Source: Paenarthrobacter nicotinovorans (GTDB lineage Bacteria; Actinomycetota; Actinomycetes; Actinomycetales; Micrococcaceae). From it: 64,000 nucleotides of DNA. Both the position numbers and the translations under genes were made by a program. This document shows positions 25,634 to 35,245 of this stretch, piece by piece. The notes beneath the pieces were generated by a model, which was not told where the DNA came from, made no database searches, and saw only the letters and a list, made by a program, of their open reading frames with translations. The stretch's first letter is position 1; each line of letters begins with the position of its first letter. The DNA lies in NCBI RefSeq assembly GCF_021919345.1, contig NZ_CP089293.1, positions 868,001 to 932,000 of the forward strand, written 5' to 3'.

Positions 25634-27295
25634 ATGTCAGTTGACCTTGCCCTGACTGCCCTTGCGGCGTCCTCCTTTTCCCTTCCTGAGTTGCGCGATG
25701 GCCAACTCGCCGGCATGAGCGCCCTTGCTGAGGGCCGTGATGTTTTGGCAGTCATGCCGACCGGATACGGAAAATCTGCCACCTACCAGGTAGCGGCACT
25801 TCACCTTCACCAACAAACCAAGCGCCCCGCCGTCGTGGTTTCTCCCCTCATTGCCCTGCAGGAGGACCAACTGGAGGGCCTGGCCGGGGACCTGGGTGAG
25901 GGTTCCGCCGTCGCCATAAATTCGTCCCGCAGTGACTCTGAAGTGGAGGCCGCCTGGCAAGCGGCCGAATCCGGCCAGGCTGTCTTCCTTTTTCTCGCGC
26001 CGGAGCAATTGGCCAGGCAGGAGACAGTGGACCGGATCGCCACGTTGGACATCTCCATGTTCGTGGTGGACGAGGCCCATTGCGTCTCCGCGTGGGGCCA
26101 TGACTTCCGCCCCGACTACCTGGAGCTGGGCAACGTCCGCGAACGGTTGGGCAATCCGCCGGTGATAGCGCTGACGGCAACAGCTTCCCCGCCGGTCCGC
26201 GATGAAATCGTCCAACGGCTTGGCATGCGCGATCCTTTGGTCCTGGTCCGGGGGTTCGATAGGCCCAACATCAGCCTGGACGTCATACGCCACCAGGAGG
26301 ACAAGGCCAAGCGCAAAGCCGTGGTGGAACAGGTAGTGGAGCTGTCCGCGTCGAAGGGGATGGGGCTTCTGTACGCGGCTACGCGAAAAGACACCGAAAA
26401 GTATGCTGCCAAACTGACCGAACGGGGCCTGCGTGCTGAGGCCTATCACGCGGGCAGGACGGACGCGGACCGCGAAAGCATTCACGAGCGCTTCCTGGAC
26501 GACCAACTTGATGTGGTGGTCGCTACAACTGCTTTTGGCATGGGCATCGACAAGCCCAACGTCAGGTTCGTGCTGCACGCGGACATCCCCGAGTCACTGG
26601 ACTCGTACTATCAGGAAATCGGCAGGGCGGGCCGTGATGGCAAAGCTGCTGCGGCCATCCTGCATTACCGGGCCGAGGACCTGGGCTTGCGCAAGTTCTT
26701 CGGTACCCATTCGCCGGACCCTGATGCCCTCAAAACGATCCTGAAGGTGATCAGGAACGCCGGCGGGCCGGCTCCGAAGAGCGCCCTGGTGGAACTGACG
26801 GGATTCCCCGCCCGGCGGGTTACCGGGCTGGTCAACCAGTTGGAGGAGGCCTGCGCGGTGAAAACCGGCAAGCGCGGCACCCGGCTCATTTCCAAGGCAA
26901 AACCGGCTACGCTGGTCAACCGCGCTGTGGATCTGGCCGAGTCACGGCAAAGGGTTGACCAGTCCCGGCTGACCATGATGCGGGCTTACGCTGAGACGGA
27001 TGCCTGCCGCCGCCAGTTCCTGTTGGGCTACTTCGGGGAGGAGCTGCCGGAGCCCTGCGGCAACTGCGATTCCTGCGCTGAGGTCCAACAAGAGGCCCCG
27101 GGTTCCGGCAACCCCGCGGCCCCGGGCGGCGAGGAACAGTTCCCCCTGCAGTCCACCGTGGTCCATAAGGAGTGGGGGCCTGGTCTGGTGATGCGGCACG
27201 AGGACGACGTCATTACTGTCCTGTTCGAACAGGAGGGTTACAAGACCCTGTCCCGTACCGCCGTCGTGGAGCATGAGCTGCTGAAACCGGCCTAG
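25634..27295 (+). CDS. recQ: RecQ family ATP-dependent DNA helicase
   Basis: A 553-residue superfamily 2 helicase that unwinds DNA 3' to 5' in repair. Walker A MPTGYGKS (41-48), DEAH box (146-149), TATAS, and motif [12 protein letters not shown] are present. An RQC zinc site is formed by [19 protein letters not shown]. No HRDC domain follows; instead there is a short C-terminal segment with [15 protein letters not shown] 25634 gives a normal N-terminus although the frame is open from 25418. Its stop overlaps that of the opposite gene by 3 bases. Confidence 0.93.
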   Translation: MSVDLALTALAASSFSLPELRDGQLAGMSALAEGRDVLAVMPTGYGKSATYQVAALHLHQQTKRPAVVVSPLIALQEDQLEGLAGDLGEGSAVAINSSRSDSEVEAAWQAAESGQAVFLFLAPEQLARQETVDRIATLDISMFVVDEAHCVSAWGHDFRPDYLELGNVRERLGNPPVIALTATASPPVRDEIVQRLGMRDPLVLVRGFDRPNISLDVIRHQEDKAKRKAVVEQVVELSASKGMGLLYAATRKDTEKYAAKLTERGLRAEAYHAGRTDADRESIHERFLDDQLDVVVATTAFGMGIDKPNVRFVLHADIPESLDSYYQEIGRAGRDGKAAAAILHYRAEDLGLRKFFGTHSPDPDALKTILKVIRNAGGPAPKSALVELTGFPARRVTGLVNQLEEACAVKTGKRGTRLISKAKPATLVNRAVDLAESRQRVDQSRLTMMRAYAETDACRRQFLLGYFGEELPEPCGNCDSCAEVQQEAPGSGNPAAPGGEEQFPLQSTVVHKEWGPGLVMRHEDDVITVLFEQEGYKTLSRTAVVEHELLKPA

Positions 27296-27798
27296 GCGGT
27301 GGCGGGAGCCGCGCCGGATCGGCCATTGGTGACCACCACGATCAACCCGGCAAGCAAGGCTGCCGCACTGACCGTGTACAGCACTCCGCCCCACGGGGCG
27401 TAATCGCCACCGGAAATGAAGAACGCATCAGCCAAAGCCATTCCGGCGTGGAAAGACACCAACGAATAGGATGGGGCGCCGAGCCCAAGGATCAGGAGGT
27501 CGAGGAGGACAACGGTCCTCAGCCGCCCGAGAGAGCCGGCCGCTGAAAGCAGCACCACAACGGCCCCCAGCGCTGTTCCCAAAAAGGCCCATGTCACAAC
27601 CGTGGGCGCTGAGATTGACTCGTTGGCCCGCGCCAGCCCTTCATGAATTTCGTCCAGGCTGGCACCGGGCACAGCTGCGAGGGGATTCCATACAAGAATC
27701 TGGAACGCTCCCACAACTGCGAATGCAGCTATTGCAGCCAGCCCGAACAAACTGGCAATGACACGCGGTGTTCGTTTACTTCCCCCGGTTGTCCCCAT
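27292..27798 (-). CDS. Four-helix membrane protein, unknown
   Basis: A 168-residue protein with a short basic N-terminus (GGSKRTPR) and four hydrophobic helices. A 30-residue outer loop follows the first helix. No family is recognised. It converges on recQ with a CTAG overlap of the stop codons. Confidence 0.72.
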   Translation of the reverse strand: MGTTGGSKRTPRVIASLFGLAAIAAFAVVGAFQILVWNPLAAVPGASLDEIHEGLARANESISAPTVVTWAFLGTALGAVVVLLSAAGSLGRLRTVVLLDLLILGLGAPSYSLVSFHAGMALADAFFISGGDYAPWGGVLYTVSAAALLAGLIVVVTNGRSGAAPATA

Positions 27799-27819
27799 GC
27801 TGGCAGCCTAGTGGAGGAC

Positions 27820-28740
27820 TCAGGTGTTCAGTTCCACCATCAGGGCCGGCAGTTCGTCGGCGAGCTCCCGGGCCAGGAATCCGAGGGGACCCAGTTTGCT
27901 GGCCAGGCGGTCCGCAGCGGCTGCATGCAGATGGGTACCCCAGCAGGCGGCCTGGGCGTCGCTGGTTCCGCGGGCCCTGAGACCGGCAATCGCACCCGCC
28001 AGGACGTCCCCGCTGCCCGAGGTTCCCAACCCTCCGTAGCCTGTGGTGATCTTCCAGAGTCCGGATCCTTGATCCGACATCCCCTGCGGGCCGGCGATGA
28101 ATCCCTGGCAGCTCACCACGGCATCGAACCGTTGGGCAATGTCCATCACTGCAGCTTCCAGGTCATCGACATCCTTCCCCAACAGGACCCCGGCCTCTGT
28201 GGGATTGGGGGTAAGGATCAGGCGCCCACGCCATGGTCCCAGCAGCGACTCAACCTTCCCAAGTGCCCCCAGGGCATAGGCGTCAAGAACGACGGCGGGA
28301 CCGCCCGCAGCGTCAGCGGGACCGTTGGATTCCTCCCGCTCCAAGAGCGCCCGCAGCATCGTCCCGGCCAGATCCAGATCATCCAGCCCCGGCCCAATCA
28401 GCAGGACGTCGGCCCGCTCCAGGTCGGATCCGATTCGCTCCAGCCCTTCTCCGGTCAATGACCCGTCGGCTGTTTCGGGAAGACCGGGTGAACCGCACTC
28501 CGGCAGGGTTACGCCCACCTGCACCGCCGCGGATTCGGCCACGGCCAAGGTTATTTTGCCCGCCCCGGCACGCAGCGCCGCCGTCCCGGCGAGTATGGCC
28601 GCCCCGGGGGTCGCGCGTGCCCCGCCGATGACCAGGACTGCCCCGCGCGAATACTTGTCCCCGCCAGGGGCCGGCAGTGGCCAGTCCCGCAGAAGGGACG
28701 GAGTCACCAAAGTGGGTTCACTGGGGGTGGACACTGGCAT
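27820..28740 (-). CDS. nnrD: ADP-dependent NAD(P)H-hydrate dehydratase
   Basis: A 306-residue ribokinase-like repair enzyme that converts damaged NAD(P)HX back to NAD(P)H. Visible features are GGDKYSRGAVLVIGGARATPGAAILAGTAALRAGAGK near the N-terminus, LTPNPTEAG, and the anion-hole region GLGTSGSGDVLAGAIAGL. The NnrE epimerase domain is absent, so this is a stand-alone dehydratase. The ATG at 28740 lies 23 bases inside the upstream phosphatase gene, indicating coupling. Confidence 0.92.
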   Translation of the reverse strand: MPVSTPSEPTLVTPSLLRDWPLPAPGGDKYSRGAVLVIGGARATPGAAILAGTAALRAGAGKITLAVAESAAVQVGVTLPECGSPGLPETADGSLTGEGLERIGSDLERADVLLIGPGLDDLDLAGTMLRALLEREESNGPADAAGGPAVVLDAYALGALGKVESLLGPWRGRLILTPNPTEAGVLLGKDVDDLEAAVMDIAQRFDAVVSCQGFIAGPQGMSDQGSGLWKITTGYGGLGTSGSGDVLAGAIAGLRARGTSDAQAACWGTHLHAAAADRLASKLGPLGFLARELADELPALMVELNT

Positions 28741-29494
28741 CTCCGGCGTGTTCGGTGACTGTGACACCCTGCTCTGTGAGGTGGTCGGCGACGTTAAAGC
28801 TCTCCAATTCCCAGGGCCCCGAGCCGGTGGGACGCACATAGCGCGTGATCGAGGCATTCAACACCGACGTCGTCGCAGCGAGGTCCAGGATCTCCTCTTC
28901 TGACATGCCTTCCAGGACGTAGCGGACCAAAAGGATGACGGCATCGTGGCAGACCAGCATCACCCGCTGGCCCGAGCCCAAGGTGTTGAGTTCATCCAGC
29001 ACCGAGCGCAGCCGGAGGGCAACATCGGCCCAGGACTCACCGCCGGGCGGACGGTAGTACAGCTTGCCCAGCCACAGACGCCGCTCGGCCTCATCCGGGT
29101 AGCGGTTTTCCACGCCCAGGCTTGTCAGCCTGTCCAGGATGCCCAATTCCCTGTCCCGGAGGCGTTCGTCGGTGAGCACCTTCACTGGCCATCCGGCAGT
29201 CTGGACGGCTATTTCCGCCGTCTGCCTGGCACGGGCGTAGGGGGAGGAGACAACAGCGTCCGGCCTCATGTCTTCGGCGATGCGGGCCAGCGCGGTCCCA
29301 AGCGCTTTGGCTTGGTCCTGTCCGGTGCCCGAGAGGTTCACGTCGGGGTCCCGGGCCGGGACCGCAATGACCTCCGCCCCTGCCAGCCGCGCCTCGGTGG
29401 CCGCCACGTTTCCTTCGCTCTCACCATGCCGGACCAGCAATAATTCCACGGCACCGGCCTCCTGCACGGCGTCCGTCAGACCGTCCTCGTTCAC
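28718..29494 (-). CDS. Histidine phosphatase family protein
   Basis: A 258-residue protein of the phosphoglycerate-mutase-like branch. The catalytic motif LLVRHGESEGN is near residue 20, the second half of the site is SSPYARARQTAEI, and the second His is in MLVCHDAVI. GTG 29494 sits 8 bases after GGAGGG; the GTG at 29503 is too close to that site. Overlaps the start of nnrD, so the two are one transcription unit. The substrate is unknown. Confidence 0.87.
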   Translation of the reverse strand: MNEDGLTDAVQEAGAVELLLVRHGESEGNVAATEARLAGAEVIAVPARDPDVNLSGTGQDQAKALGTALARIAEDMRPDAVVSSPYARARQTAEIAVQTAGWPVKVLTDERLRDRELGILDRLTSLGVENRYPDEAERRLWLGKLYYRPPGGESWADVALRLRSVLDELNTLGSGQRVMLVCHDAVILLVRYVLEGMSEEEILDLAATTSVLNASITRYVRPTGSGPWELESFNVADHLTEQGVTVTEHAGDASVHPQ

Positions 29495-29610
29495 AAAAGC
29501 CACCCCTCCGCGTGCGTTGCCGAATGCAGAACACTACCCACTGCGTACCCACCGGTCCAGAGAATAAACACGCGACGACGGATCGGGAACCTCTGTTGCC
29601 CGGACCCCCG

Positions 29611-30924
29611 GTGAAGTATGTTGCTCGCATTAAGGACACATACCAGGTCATTGTGGTCGGTGGCGGATTTGCAGGCGTTGCAGCAGCTAGGGAACTCGGC
29701 CGCAAGGGTGTACAGGTCTTGCTCATCGACTCGAACAACTACCACCAGTTCCAGCCCCTCCTCTACCAGCTTGCTACGTCCCAAATCGGGGTGTCGGCCA
29801 TTGCCCGGCCACTCCGTTCTGTGTTTCGCCGCCTCAAAACGGTCAAGGTCCTCACTGCCAAAGTGGAATCCGTGGACGCATCGCAACGCACAGTGACGAC
29901 GTCCGAGGGGCAGACCCTGCGGGCGGACATCCTGGTCCTTGCCGTGGGGGCCGTCCCGAACTTTTTCAACACTCCGGGCGCGGAGGAATTGGCCTTCCCC
30001 CTGTACTCCGTCACAGACGCAACAAGACTTGGCGGCGGGCTCACCCGCTTGCTGGACCAGGCTGACGGGAATCCCGACAGCTTCGTGGATGTGGTGGTGG
30101 TCGGCGGCGGTCCCACAGGTGTAGAGACAGCCGGAGCGATGGCTGAAAACGTCAAATACGTGGTGCGGAAGTACTTCTCGCCCGAGCTGGCTGCCCGCTG
30201 CCGGGTACACCTGGTGGACATGGTTCCCAGCGTGTTGAACATGTTCTCCCAGAAGTCCCAAAAGTACGCGACCGAACACCTGCAGAAAGTCGGTGTCCAG
30301 CTTCACATGGGTGTGGGTGTCACTGAGGTCCGGCCTGATGGTGTCACCTTGGCGGACGGGAGCTCCGTCCCGGGGCAGATCGTCGTTTGGGCCGGCGGCC
30401 TGAAAGCGGGCGGCATTGTCGCCGGATCGGGGCTGGCCCAGGGGAGGGGTGGACGTGTCGATGTCCACCCGGACCTGACAGCGCCGGACGTGGATGGCGT
30501 TTACGTCATTGGGGATGCTGCCAACATCACGGACTCCACGGGAGCCAAATTGCCGCAGTTGGGCTCGGTAGCCCAGCAGGCGGGTAAATGGGCGGCCAAG
30601 AACATCCTTGCTGACCTTGGCGGCGGCAGCCGAACGCCTTTCCGGTACGTCGACAAGGGCTACATGGCGATGGTGGGACGCGGTGCGGCAGTGGCGGAAC
30701 TTGGTCGCAAGCGCATTCAGCTTCAGGGCCTCTTTGCGTTTCTGTCCTGGCTGCTGGTGCACTTAGCCCTGTTGTCAGGGCTCCAGCAAAAGATCCGGGC
30801 ACTGTTTTCCTGGCTCAACGGCTATCTCCTGCACAGTCCCGCCCAAGTGGTGGTCAGCGGACCCTTGGACAAGGAACCTCCCGGGCAGGGGCCGCCTGTG
30901 CCGGCACCGTCAAAGGAATCTTGA
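29611..30924 (+). CDS. NAD(P)/FAD-dependent oxidoreductase, NDH-2-like
   Basis: At least 437 residues. FAD site VVVGGGFAGVAAARELG, second dinucleotide site VVVVGGGPTGVETAG, and the C-terminal VYVIGDAAN with a membrane-binding amphipathic end (FAFLSWLLVHLALLSG) match type II NADH dehydrogenases, which pass electrons to quinone without pumping protons. The start is uncertain: GTG 29611 gives a normal N-terminus without a ribosome site, and ATGs at 29512 and 29527 would add 28 to 33 residues. Its end overlaps the opposite DUF3040 gene by 15 bases. Confidence 0.87.
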   Translation: MKYVARIKDTYQVIVVGGGFAGVAAARELGRKGVQVLLIDSNNYHQFQPLLYQLATSQIGVSAIARPLRSVFRRLKTVKVLTAKVESVDASQRTVTTSEGQTLRADILVLAVGAVPNFFNTPGAEELAFPLYSVTDATRLGGGLTRLLDQADGNPDSFVDVVVVGGGPTGVETAGAMAENVKYVVRKYFSPELAARCRVHLVDMVPSVLNMFSQKSQKYATEHLQKVGVQLHMGVGVTEVRPDGVTLADGSSVPGQIVVWAGGLKAGGIVAGSGLAQGRGGRVDVHPDLTAPDVDGVYVIGDAANITDSTGAKLPQLGSVAQQAGKWAAKNILADLGGGSRTPFRYVDKGYMAMVGRGAAVAELGRKRIQLQGLFAFLSWLLVHLALLSGLQQKIRALFSWLNGYLLHSPAQVVVSGPLDKEPPGQGPPVPAPSKES

Positions 30925-31194
30925 GGGGGCCTGTTTCTTGTAGTTGCGGTGGGACAACACCGCGTGAACCCCAAGAAGTGTGCCGGCCACGCCAAACAGG
31001 GGTACGTGCAGAGGTATCGCCATCAGGACCAGCAGTACTCCCAAAGCGGCGGCCATGACGTCACGGAGGCGCGGGTGGATGGGGCCGCGCACGGGGACAC
31101 CGGATTCCAGTTGCCGGGCGAGGTGGGGATCCTGGATGAAGAGCTCCCGCTCGAGCTGCTGCAGAACCCGGCGCTCGCGTTCTGAAAGCGGCAT
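30910..31194 (-). CDS. DUF3040 domain protein
   Basis: A 94-residue protein with the family hallmark MPLSERERRVLQQLERELF, then a soluble segment and two close hydrophobic helices (VMAAALGVLLVLMAIPL, LFGVAGTLLGVHAVL). A strong GGAGG site precedes ATG 31194. This is a widespread actinobacterial membrane protein of unknown role. Confidence 0.88.
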   Translation of the reverse strand: MPLSERERRVLQQLERELFIQDPHLARQLESGVPVRGPIHPRLRDVMAAALGVLLVLMAIPLHVPLFGVAGTLLGVHAVLSHRNYKKQAPSRFL

Positions 31195-31333
31195 AGTGGT
31201 CCTCCTCGGCGCTATGTTTTCCAAATTAGCTAAGCATGCTGATTATTAAGATCGCAAGCGTCAATTTGCCGGCAATGAGCGCCCGTGGGGATCTGCTGGG
31301 AAGATAGCAGGAGGAATTCGAACAAGGAGCAGT

Positions 31334-31795
31334 ATGACACTCAAAGAACGCTTGAAGGCAGACGTCGTCGACCACATGAAGGCCGGCAACAAAGTTGCCC
31401 TGACCACGGTTCGCAATGTCCTGGGTGAAATCACCACCCGTGAAAAGTCAGGCAAGACGCCAGTGGAGCTCGACGACGCCCAGGTCACCTCGCTGCTGCA
31501 GAAGGAAGCCGCCAAGCGCCGGGACACGGCGAAGATCTACACCGAGGCGGGGGAAGCTGACCGCGCAGCGGCCGAAGTTGCCGAGGCGGAGATCATCGAG
31601 GCCTACCTCCCCAAAGCGCTCACCCGTGAAGAGGTTGAGGCCATCGTGGAGGAAACCATTGATGCCTTGAAAGCTGAAGGCCAGGAACTCTCAATGCGCT
31701 CCATCGGTGCCGTCATGAAGCCTGTTACCGCGAAGGTCGCAGGACGTTTCGATGGCAAGACCGTCAGCGAGATCGTGCGCGCCCGCTTGGCCTGA
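31334..31795 (+). CDS. GatB/YqeY domain-containing protein
   Basis: A 153-residue all-helical protein, preceded by AAGGAG. The sequence LKERLKADVVDHMKAGNKVALTTVRNVLGEI and the C-terminal MRSIGAVMKPVTAKVAGRFDGKTVSEIVR match stand-alone YqeY proteins, related to the tail of the GatB amidotransferase subunit. The cellular role is not established; a link to tRNA metabolism is inferred from the fold. Confidence 0.92.
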   Translation: MTLKERLKADVVDHMKAGNKVALTTVRNVLGEITTREKSGKTPVELDDAQVTSLLQKEAAKRRDTAKIYTEAGEADRAAAEVAEAEIIEAYLPKALTREEVEAIVEETIDALKAEGQELSMRSIGAVMKPVTAKVAGRFDGKTVSEIVRARLA

Positions 31796-31806
31796 CCGCC
31801 ACCGGG

Positions 31807-32538
31807 TCAGTTGACCCCAAGCAGCCACCGCAGAGTGTCAGCGTTGCGCACGGCGTTACCACCGCCGTCGTTGTTGAAGTAGACATACACGTCCTTGCCG
31901 ACGCCGCTCCACTCGCGGATCCTGTCTGCCCACCACCTCAAATCGTCGTCCGAATAGGAGCCGCCGTAGAGGTGCTGGTGGTCCGGGCCGTGCATGCGGA
32001 TGTAGACGAACGGAGCCGTGGCCCGGAGGATGCAGGGCAGATTGGCGCCGCTCATGATGCAGTAGGCGGTCTGGTGGCGTTCCAGCAGCGCGTACACGTC
32101 CGGATGGTCCCAGCTGTCGTGCCGGAACTCGACGGCGACGCGGATCCAGTGCGGCAGGGCGGCCAGGAAGTAGTCGAGCCGGGCATCATCACGGGCAAAA
32201 TCAGGTGGCAACTGCGCCAACAGAACCGCCCTTTTGTCGCCGAGCTCGTGCCAGCAGCGCACGATTCTTTCCACCCATACCTCGGGGCTGTAGAGCTTCT
32301 TGGCATGGGTAAGGCCACGCGGCGCTTTGACCGACATCGCGAAGCCTTCCGGCAGGCGGTTCCGCCAACCCGCGAAGGTGGTGTCCCGGGGCCAGCGGTA
32401 GAAACTCGCGTTGAGTTCCACGGTGGTGAACCGCGCAGTGTAGTGGGCCAGCCGCTTGGAGGCGGGCAGTCCCGGGGGATAGAGCACGCTTTCCCAGTGA
32501 TCGTAGCTCCAGCCCGATGTGCCGATGTGGATGCCCAT
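31807..32538 (-). CDS. DUF72 domain protein (YecE-like)
   Basis: A 243-residue TIM-barrel-type protein. Starts MGIHIGTSGWSYDHWESVLYPPG and includes FTTVELNASFYRWP, VEFRHDSW and VYVYFNNDGGGNAVRNA, all typical of DUF72. Biochemical function unknown. Converges on the yqeY-like gene with an 11-base gap. Confidence 0.92.
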   Translation of the reverse strand: MGIHIGTSGWSYDHWESVLYPPGLPASKRLAHYTARFTTVELNASFYRWPRDTTFAGWRNRLPEGFAMSVKAPRGLTHAKKLYSPEVWVERIVRCWHELGDKRAVLLAQLPPDFARDDARLDYFLAALPHWIRVAVEFRHDSWDHPDVYALLERHQTAYCIMSGANLPCILRATAPFVYIRMHGPDHQHLYGGSYSDDDLRWWADRIREWSGVGKDVYVYFNNDGGGNAVRNADTLRWLLGVN

Positions 32539-32799
32539 GGTGAGGATGTACCCCTGTGGGTGGTTTCTTAACGCACGGTTCCGTTTCCAGCGGTCCTCGC
32601 CATTAGCGCGCGGAGGTCATCGGCAACAATTGCTACTTCCCGCTGGCGTGCTCTGCGGGGCTGCTCGTCAGAACTTCGGGAGGCGTCAGCAAATGCACCT
32701 GGCAGTCCTCTCACGGAGTGGGTGCCCCGCGCAATCGGAAGGGCTGGATCGATGGCGTAGGAGTCCGGCCGGCCGAGGAAGTCGACGTCGTCATTGCTC

Positions 32800-33258
32800 C
32801 TAGCCCCACAGCGCCTTTTTCAGCAGTGCCCGCAGCTGCGTGTTCTCGTCCTCGCTGAGCGCTGCCAGCTGCGTTTGCTCGCACACCTCAAGCGCAGCCC
32901 GGGCCTTGTTGTGGATCCGGCGGCCCTCCGCGGTGGAAACGATGATCTTGGCCCGCCGGTCCTGCTTGCCTTGCGCCCGCTTAACCAGGCCGCGGTGTTC
33001 AAGGTCGTCAACCAGACTGACCACTTGGCTGGGGTCCAGGCTGAGGAAATCGGCGAGCTCGCGCTGCGTAGGTTCCAGGCCGCTGCAGGCAAGTGTCAGC
33101 ACGGAGAAGGACCGCTCACGAAGCCCGTAATCCGCCAGTGCCTTGTTGTTCAGAAGGGAGCCTGTCGCGTGCAGTTTGGCCAGCAACAGGCCCACATCGT
33201 TGCCGATTTTGGCCTCGGCCAGGCGCGGGGTTTCCACTTCGGTGCTTTGCGGGCCCAT
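32800..33258 (-). CDS. MarR family transcriptional regulator
   Basis: A 153-residue winged-helix regulator. The recognition part is PTQRELADFLSLDPSQVVSLVDDLEHRGLVKRAQGKQDRRAK. ATG 33258 follows GGAG. It is divergent from the catabolic operon beginning at 33398, and an inverted repeat in the shared 139-base gap is a likely operator. MarR proteins usually sense aromatic or CoA-linked ligands; the ligand is unknown here. Confidence 0.9.
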   Translation of the reverse strand: MGPQSTEVETPRLAEAKIGNDVGLLLAKLHATGSLLNNKALADYGLRERSFSVLTLACSGLEPTQRELADFLSLDPSQVVSLVDDLEHRGLVKRAQGKQDRRAKIIVSTAEGRRIHNKARAALEVCEQTQLAALSEDENTQLRALLKKALWG

Positions 33259-33297
33259 GACAACTCCAATAGTAATGAAAAACAATCGTTGACTTTT

Positions 33298-33320
33298 TCA
33301 ATGATCCGTATTCTCATTGA
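33298..33320. promoter_or_regulatory. Inverted repeat, candidate MarR operator
   Basis: TCAATGA-N9-TCATTGA between the divergent MarR and SDR genes. The 7-bp arms are perfect. A TTGACT -35-like box (33289-33294) overlaps the left edge. Confidence 0.5.
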
Positions 33321-33397
33321 TCATGACAAGGATCTCACGACGCAGTGGGATCGGCCCCACCGGCTCCGGCCGGTTACTGCATGCGAAGGAGCACGCC

Positions 33398-34351
33398 ATG
33401 AGCTTGAACGGCAAGGTTGCAATCGTTACCGGGAGTGGACAGGGTCTTGGTTTCGCTTACGCGAGGGAGCTCGCCCGCCAGGGTGCCGCCGTCGTCATTA
33501 ATGACGTGAACGCTGAGACCGCAGCGCAAGCAGTCGCGCAGATCGAGGCCGACGGCGGCCGGGCCACCGCCGTCGTCGTTCCGGTGGGCACCACGGATGC
33601 CGCCAAGGCACTGGTCGCCGGTGCCGTGGAGACCTTCGGTCGCTTGGACATCCTGGTCACGAACGCAGGAATCCTCCGCGATAAGAGCCTGTTGAAGATG
33701 ACCGACGAGGACTTCGACCTTGTCATCAACGTCCACTTGAAGGGCACGTTCACCTGCGTCCGTGAGGCCTTCGCGTACTTCAAGGAAAACAACGTCGCGG
33801 GCCGGATCATCACTATCGGTTCGCCGACGGGCCAGCGTGGCAACTTCGGGCAGACCAATTACGCGGCTGCGAAGGCCGGGATCGTGGGCATGGTCCGCAC
33901 ATGGGCGCTGGAGATGAAGAGGGCCGGCGTGACGGTCAACTCCGTGATCCCTGTGGCGGCTACGGCCATGACCAAGACGGTCCCTTATTTCCAGAAGGCC
34001 GTCGAATCTGACGAGCGTGGCGAGGCTATGCCGTCGTTCTTCCGTCATGACCTCGGTTTCGGAACTGCCGACGACGTCGCCGGGCTCATCGCCTTCCTCG
34101 CCTCGGATGAGGCGGCCGGCATTACCGGCCAAGCGATCGGTGCCGGTGGTGACCGGCTGCAGGTCTGGACGCACCCGACGGCGGCAACCACCGAATACCG
34201 CGACGGCGGCTGGAGCTACGAAGCACTGGTGGAGAACGCCGGATCACTCTTCGGCCCGGATGCGTTGCAGAGCTACGGTGAGGAATTCCTGCCCCTTCCC
34301 GAGGAACTCCAGCCCGAGCCGGCCAAGCCCGAAGCGGTACAGGCCCGCTGA
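33398..34351 (+). CDS. SDR family NAD(P)-dependent oxidoreductase
   Basis: A 317-residue short-chain dehydrogenase with TGSGQGLGFA at 11-20, NAG at 89-91, and catalytic Ser142, Tyr155 and Lys159 (YAAAK). Its C-terminus is longer than usual (from about 245), resembling the dehydrogenase part of multifunctional beta-oxidation proteins. An ideal GAAGGAG site precedes ATG 33398. By context it oxidises a 3-hydroxyacyl-CoA made by the MaoC hydratase in the same operon. The specific substrate is unknown. Confidence 0.9.
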   Translation: MSLNGKVAIVTGSGQGLGFAYARELARQGAAVVINDVNAETAAQAVAQIEADGGRATAVVVPVGTTDAAKALVAGAVETFGRLDILVTNAGILRDKSLLKMTDEDFDLVINVHLKGTFTCVREAFAYFKENNVAGRIITIGSPTGQRGNFGQTNYAAAKAGIVGMVRTWALEMKRAGVTVNSVIPVAATAMTKTVPYFQKAVESDERGEAMPSFFRHDLGFGTADDVAGLIAFLASDEAAGITGQAIGAGGDRLQVWTHPTAATTEYRDGGWSYEALVENAGSLFGPDALQSYGEEFLPLPEELQPEPAKPEAVQAR

Positions 34352-34353
34352 TC

Positions 34354-35244
34354 ATGGCTGACCGATACGAGCTCGGCATCGACGCCGCAGCCCTTGATGC
34401 GATCGACATGCACGTCCACCTCGAAGTGGACAGCTGCGGCCACGGCTCGCTCCCGGATGCCCTGACGGAAGCCTCGGCCAAGTACTTCAAAGCCGAGGAC
34501 AGGACCCCGTCGCTGGACAGGATCGCCGAGGTGTACCGCGAACTGAACATGGCCGCCGTCGTCTTTACCGTCGACGCCAGGACGCAACTAAAGCACGAAC
34601 CCAACAGCATCCCGGAACTGATCGCCGGAGCCGGGCGGAACAACGATGTTCTGATTCCGTTCGGCAGCGTGGACCCGCGGACGGGGGAGGACGCGATCGC
34701 CGGAGCCAAGCACCAGGCCGTTGAGCTCGGTGCCCGGGGATTCAAATTCCATCCTTCACTCCAGGGCTTCGACCCATCCAACGAGCAGTTCTACCCGCTC
34801 TGGGAAACGCTCCAGGAGCTGGGGTTGCCGTGTATTTTCCACACGGGCCAGAACGGTATGGGTGCCGGGCTTCCCGGGGGATACGGCATCAAGCTGGCGT
34901 ACTCGAACCCGCTCCTGCTCGACGCCGTGGCGGCCGATTTCCCGGGGCTGCAGATCATCATGGCCCATCCTTCGGTGCCGTGGCAGGACGAGGCAAATTC
35001 GATCGCCACACACAAAGCCAACGTGTTCATCGACCTCTCCGGGTGGTCGCCGAAGTACTTCCCGGAATCGCTGGTGAAGGCCTCGAATTCGGTGTTGCAG
35101 GACAAGGTGCTGTTCGGGACGGATTTCCCGCTGATCACTCCGCAGAAGTGGCTGGGCGCATTTGCCGACCTGCCCTTGAAGGACGAAGTCCGCCCGAAGA
35201 TCCTCAAGGACAACGCCGTCCGGCTGCTCGGGTTGGGTAGCTGA
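34354..35244 (+). CDS. Amidohydrolase-family protein (amidohydrolase 2 type)
   Basis: A 296-residue metal-dependent TIM barrel. The metal motif HVH is at His20/His22, with FKFHPSLQG, IIMAHPSVPW and the terminal metal Asp in FGTDFPLITP. This subfamily includes decarboxylases and C-C hydrolases. It starts 3 bases after the SDR stop and ends 2 bases before the acyl-CoA dehydrogenase start, so it is a tightly integrated step of the pathway. It may replace the missing thiolase step by hydrolytic or decarboxylative cleavage (inference). Confidence 0.9.
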   Translation: MADRYELGIDAAALDAIDMHVHLEVDSCGHGSLPDALTEASAKYFKAEDRTPSLDRIAEVYRELNMAAVVFTVDARTQLKHEPNSIPELIAGAGRNNDVLIPFGSVDPRTGEDAIAGAKHQAVELGARGFKFHPSLQGFDPSNEQFYPLWETLQELGLPCIFHTGQNGMGAGLPGGYGIKLAYSNPLLLDAVAADFPGLQIIMAHPSVPWQDEANSIATHKANVFIDLSGWSPKYFPESLVKASNSVLQDKVLFGTDFPLITPQKWLGAFADLPLKDEVRPKILKDNAVRLLGLGS

Positions 35245-35245
35245 G

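Noticed and set aside
29512..29610. N-terminal extension of the NDH-2-like protein
   Set aside because: No ribosome site supports the two upstream ATGs and the added residues are Pro/Thr-rich and unlike a flavoprotein start; kept only as an alternative.
32539..32799. Gap between the DUF72 and MarR genes as a possible small gene
   Set aside because: Short frames exist but none has a start site or protein-like composition.
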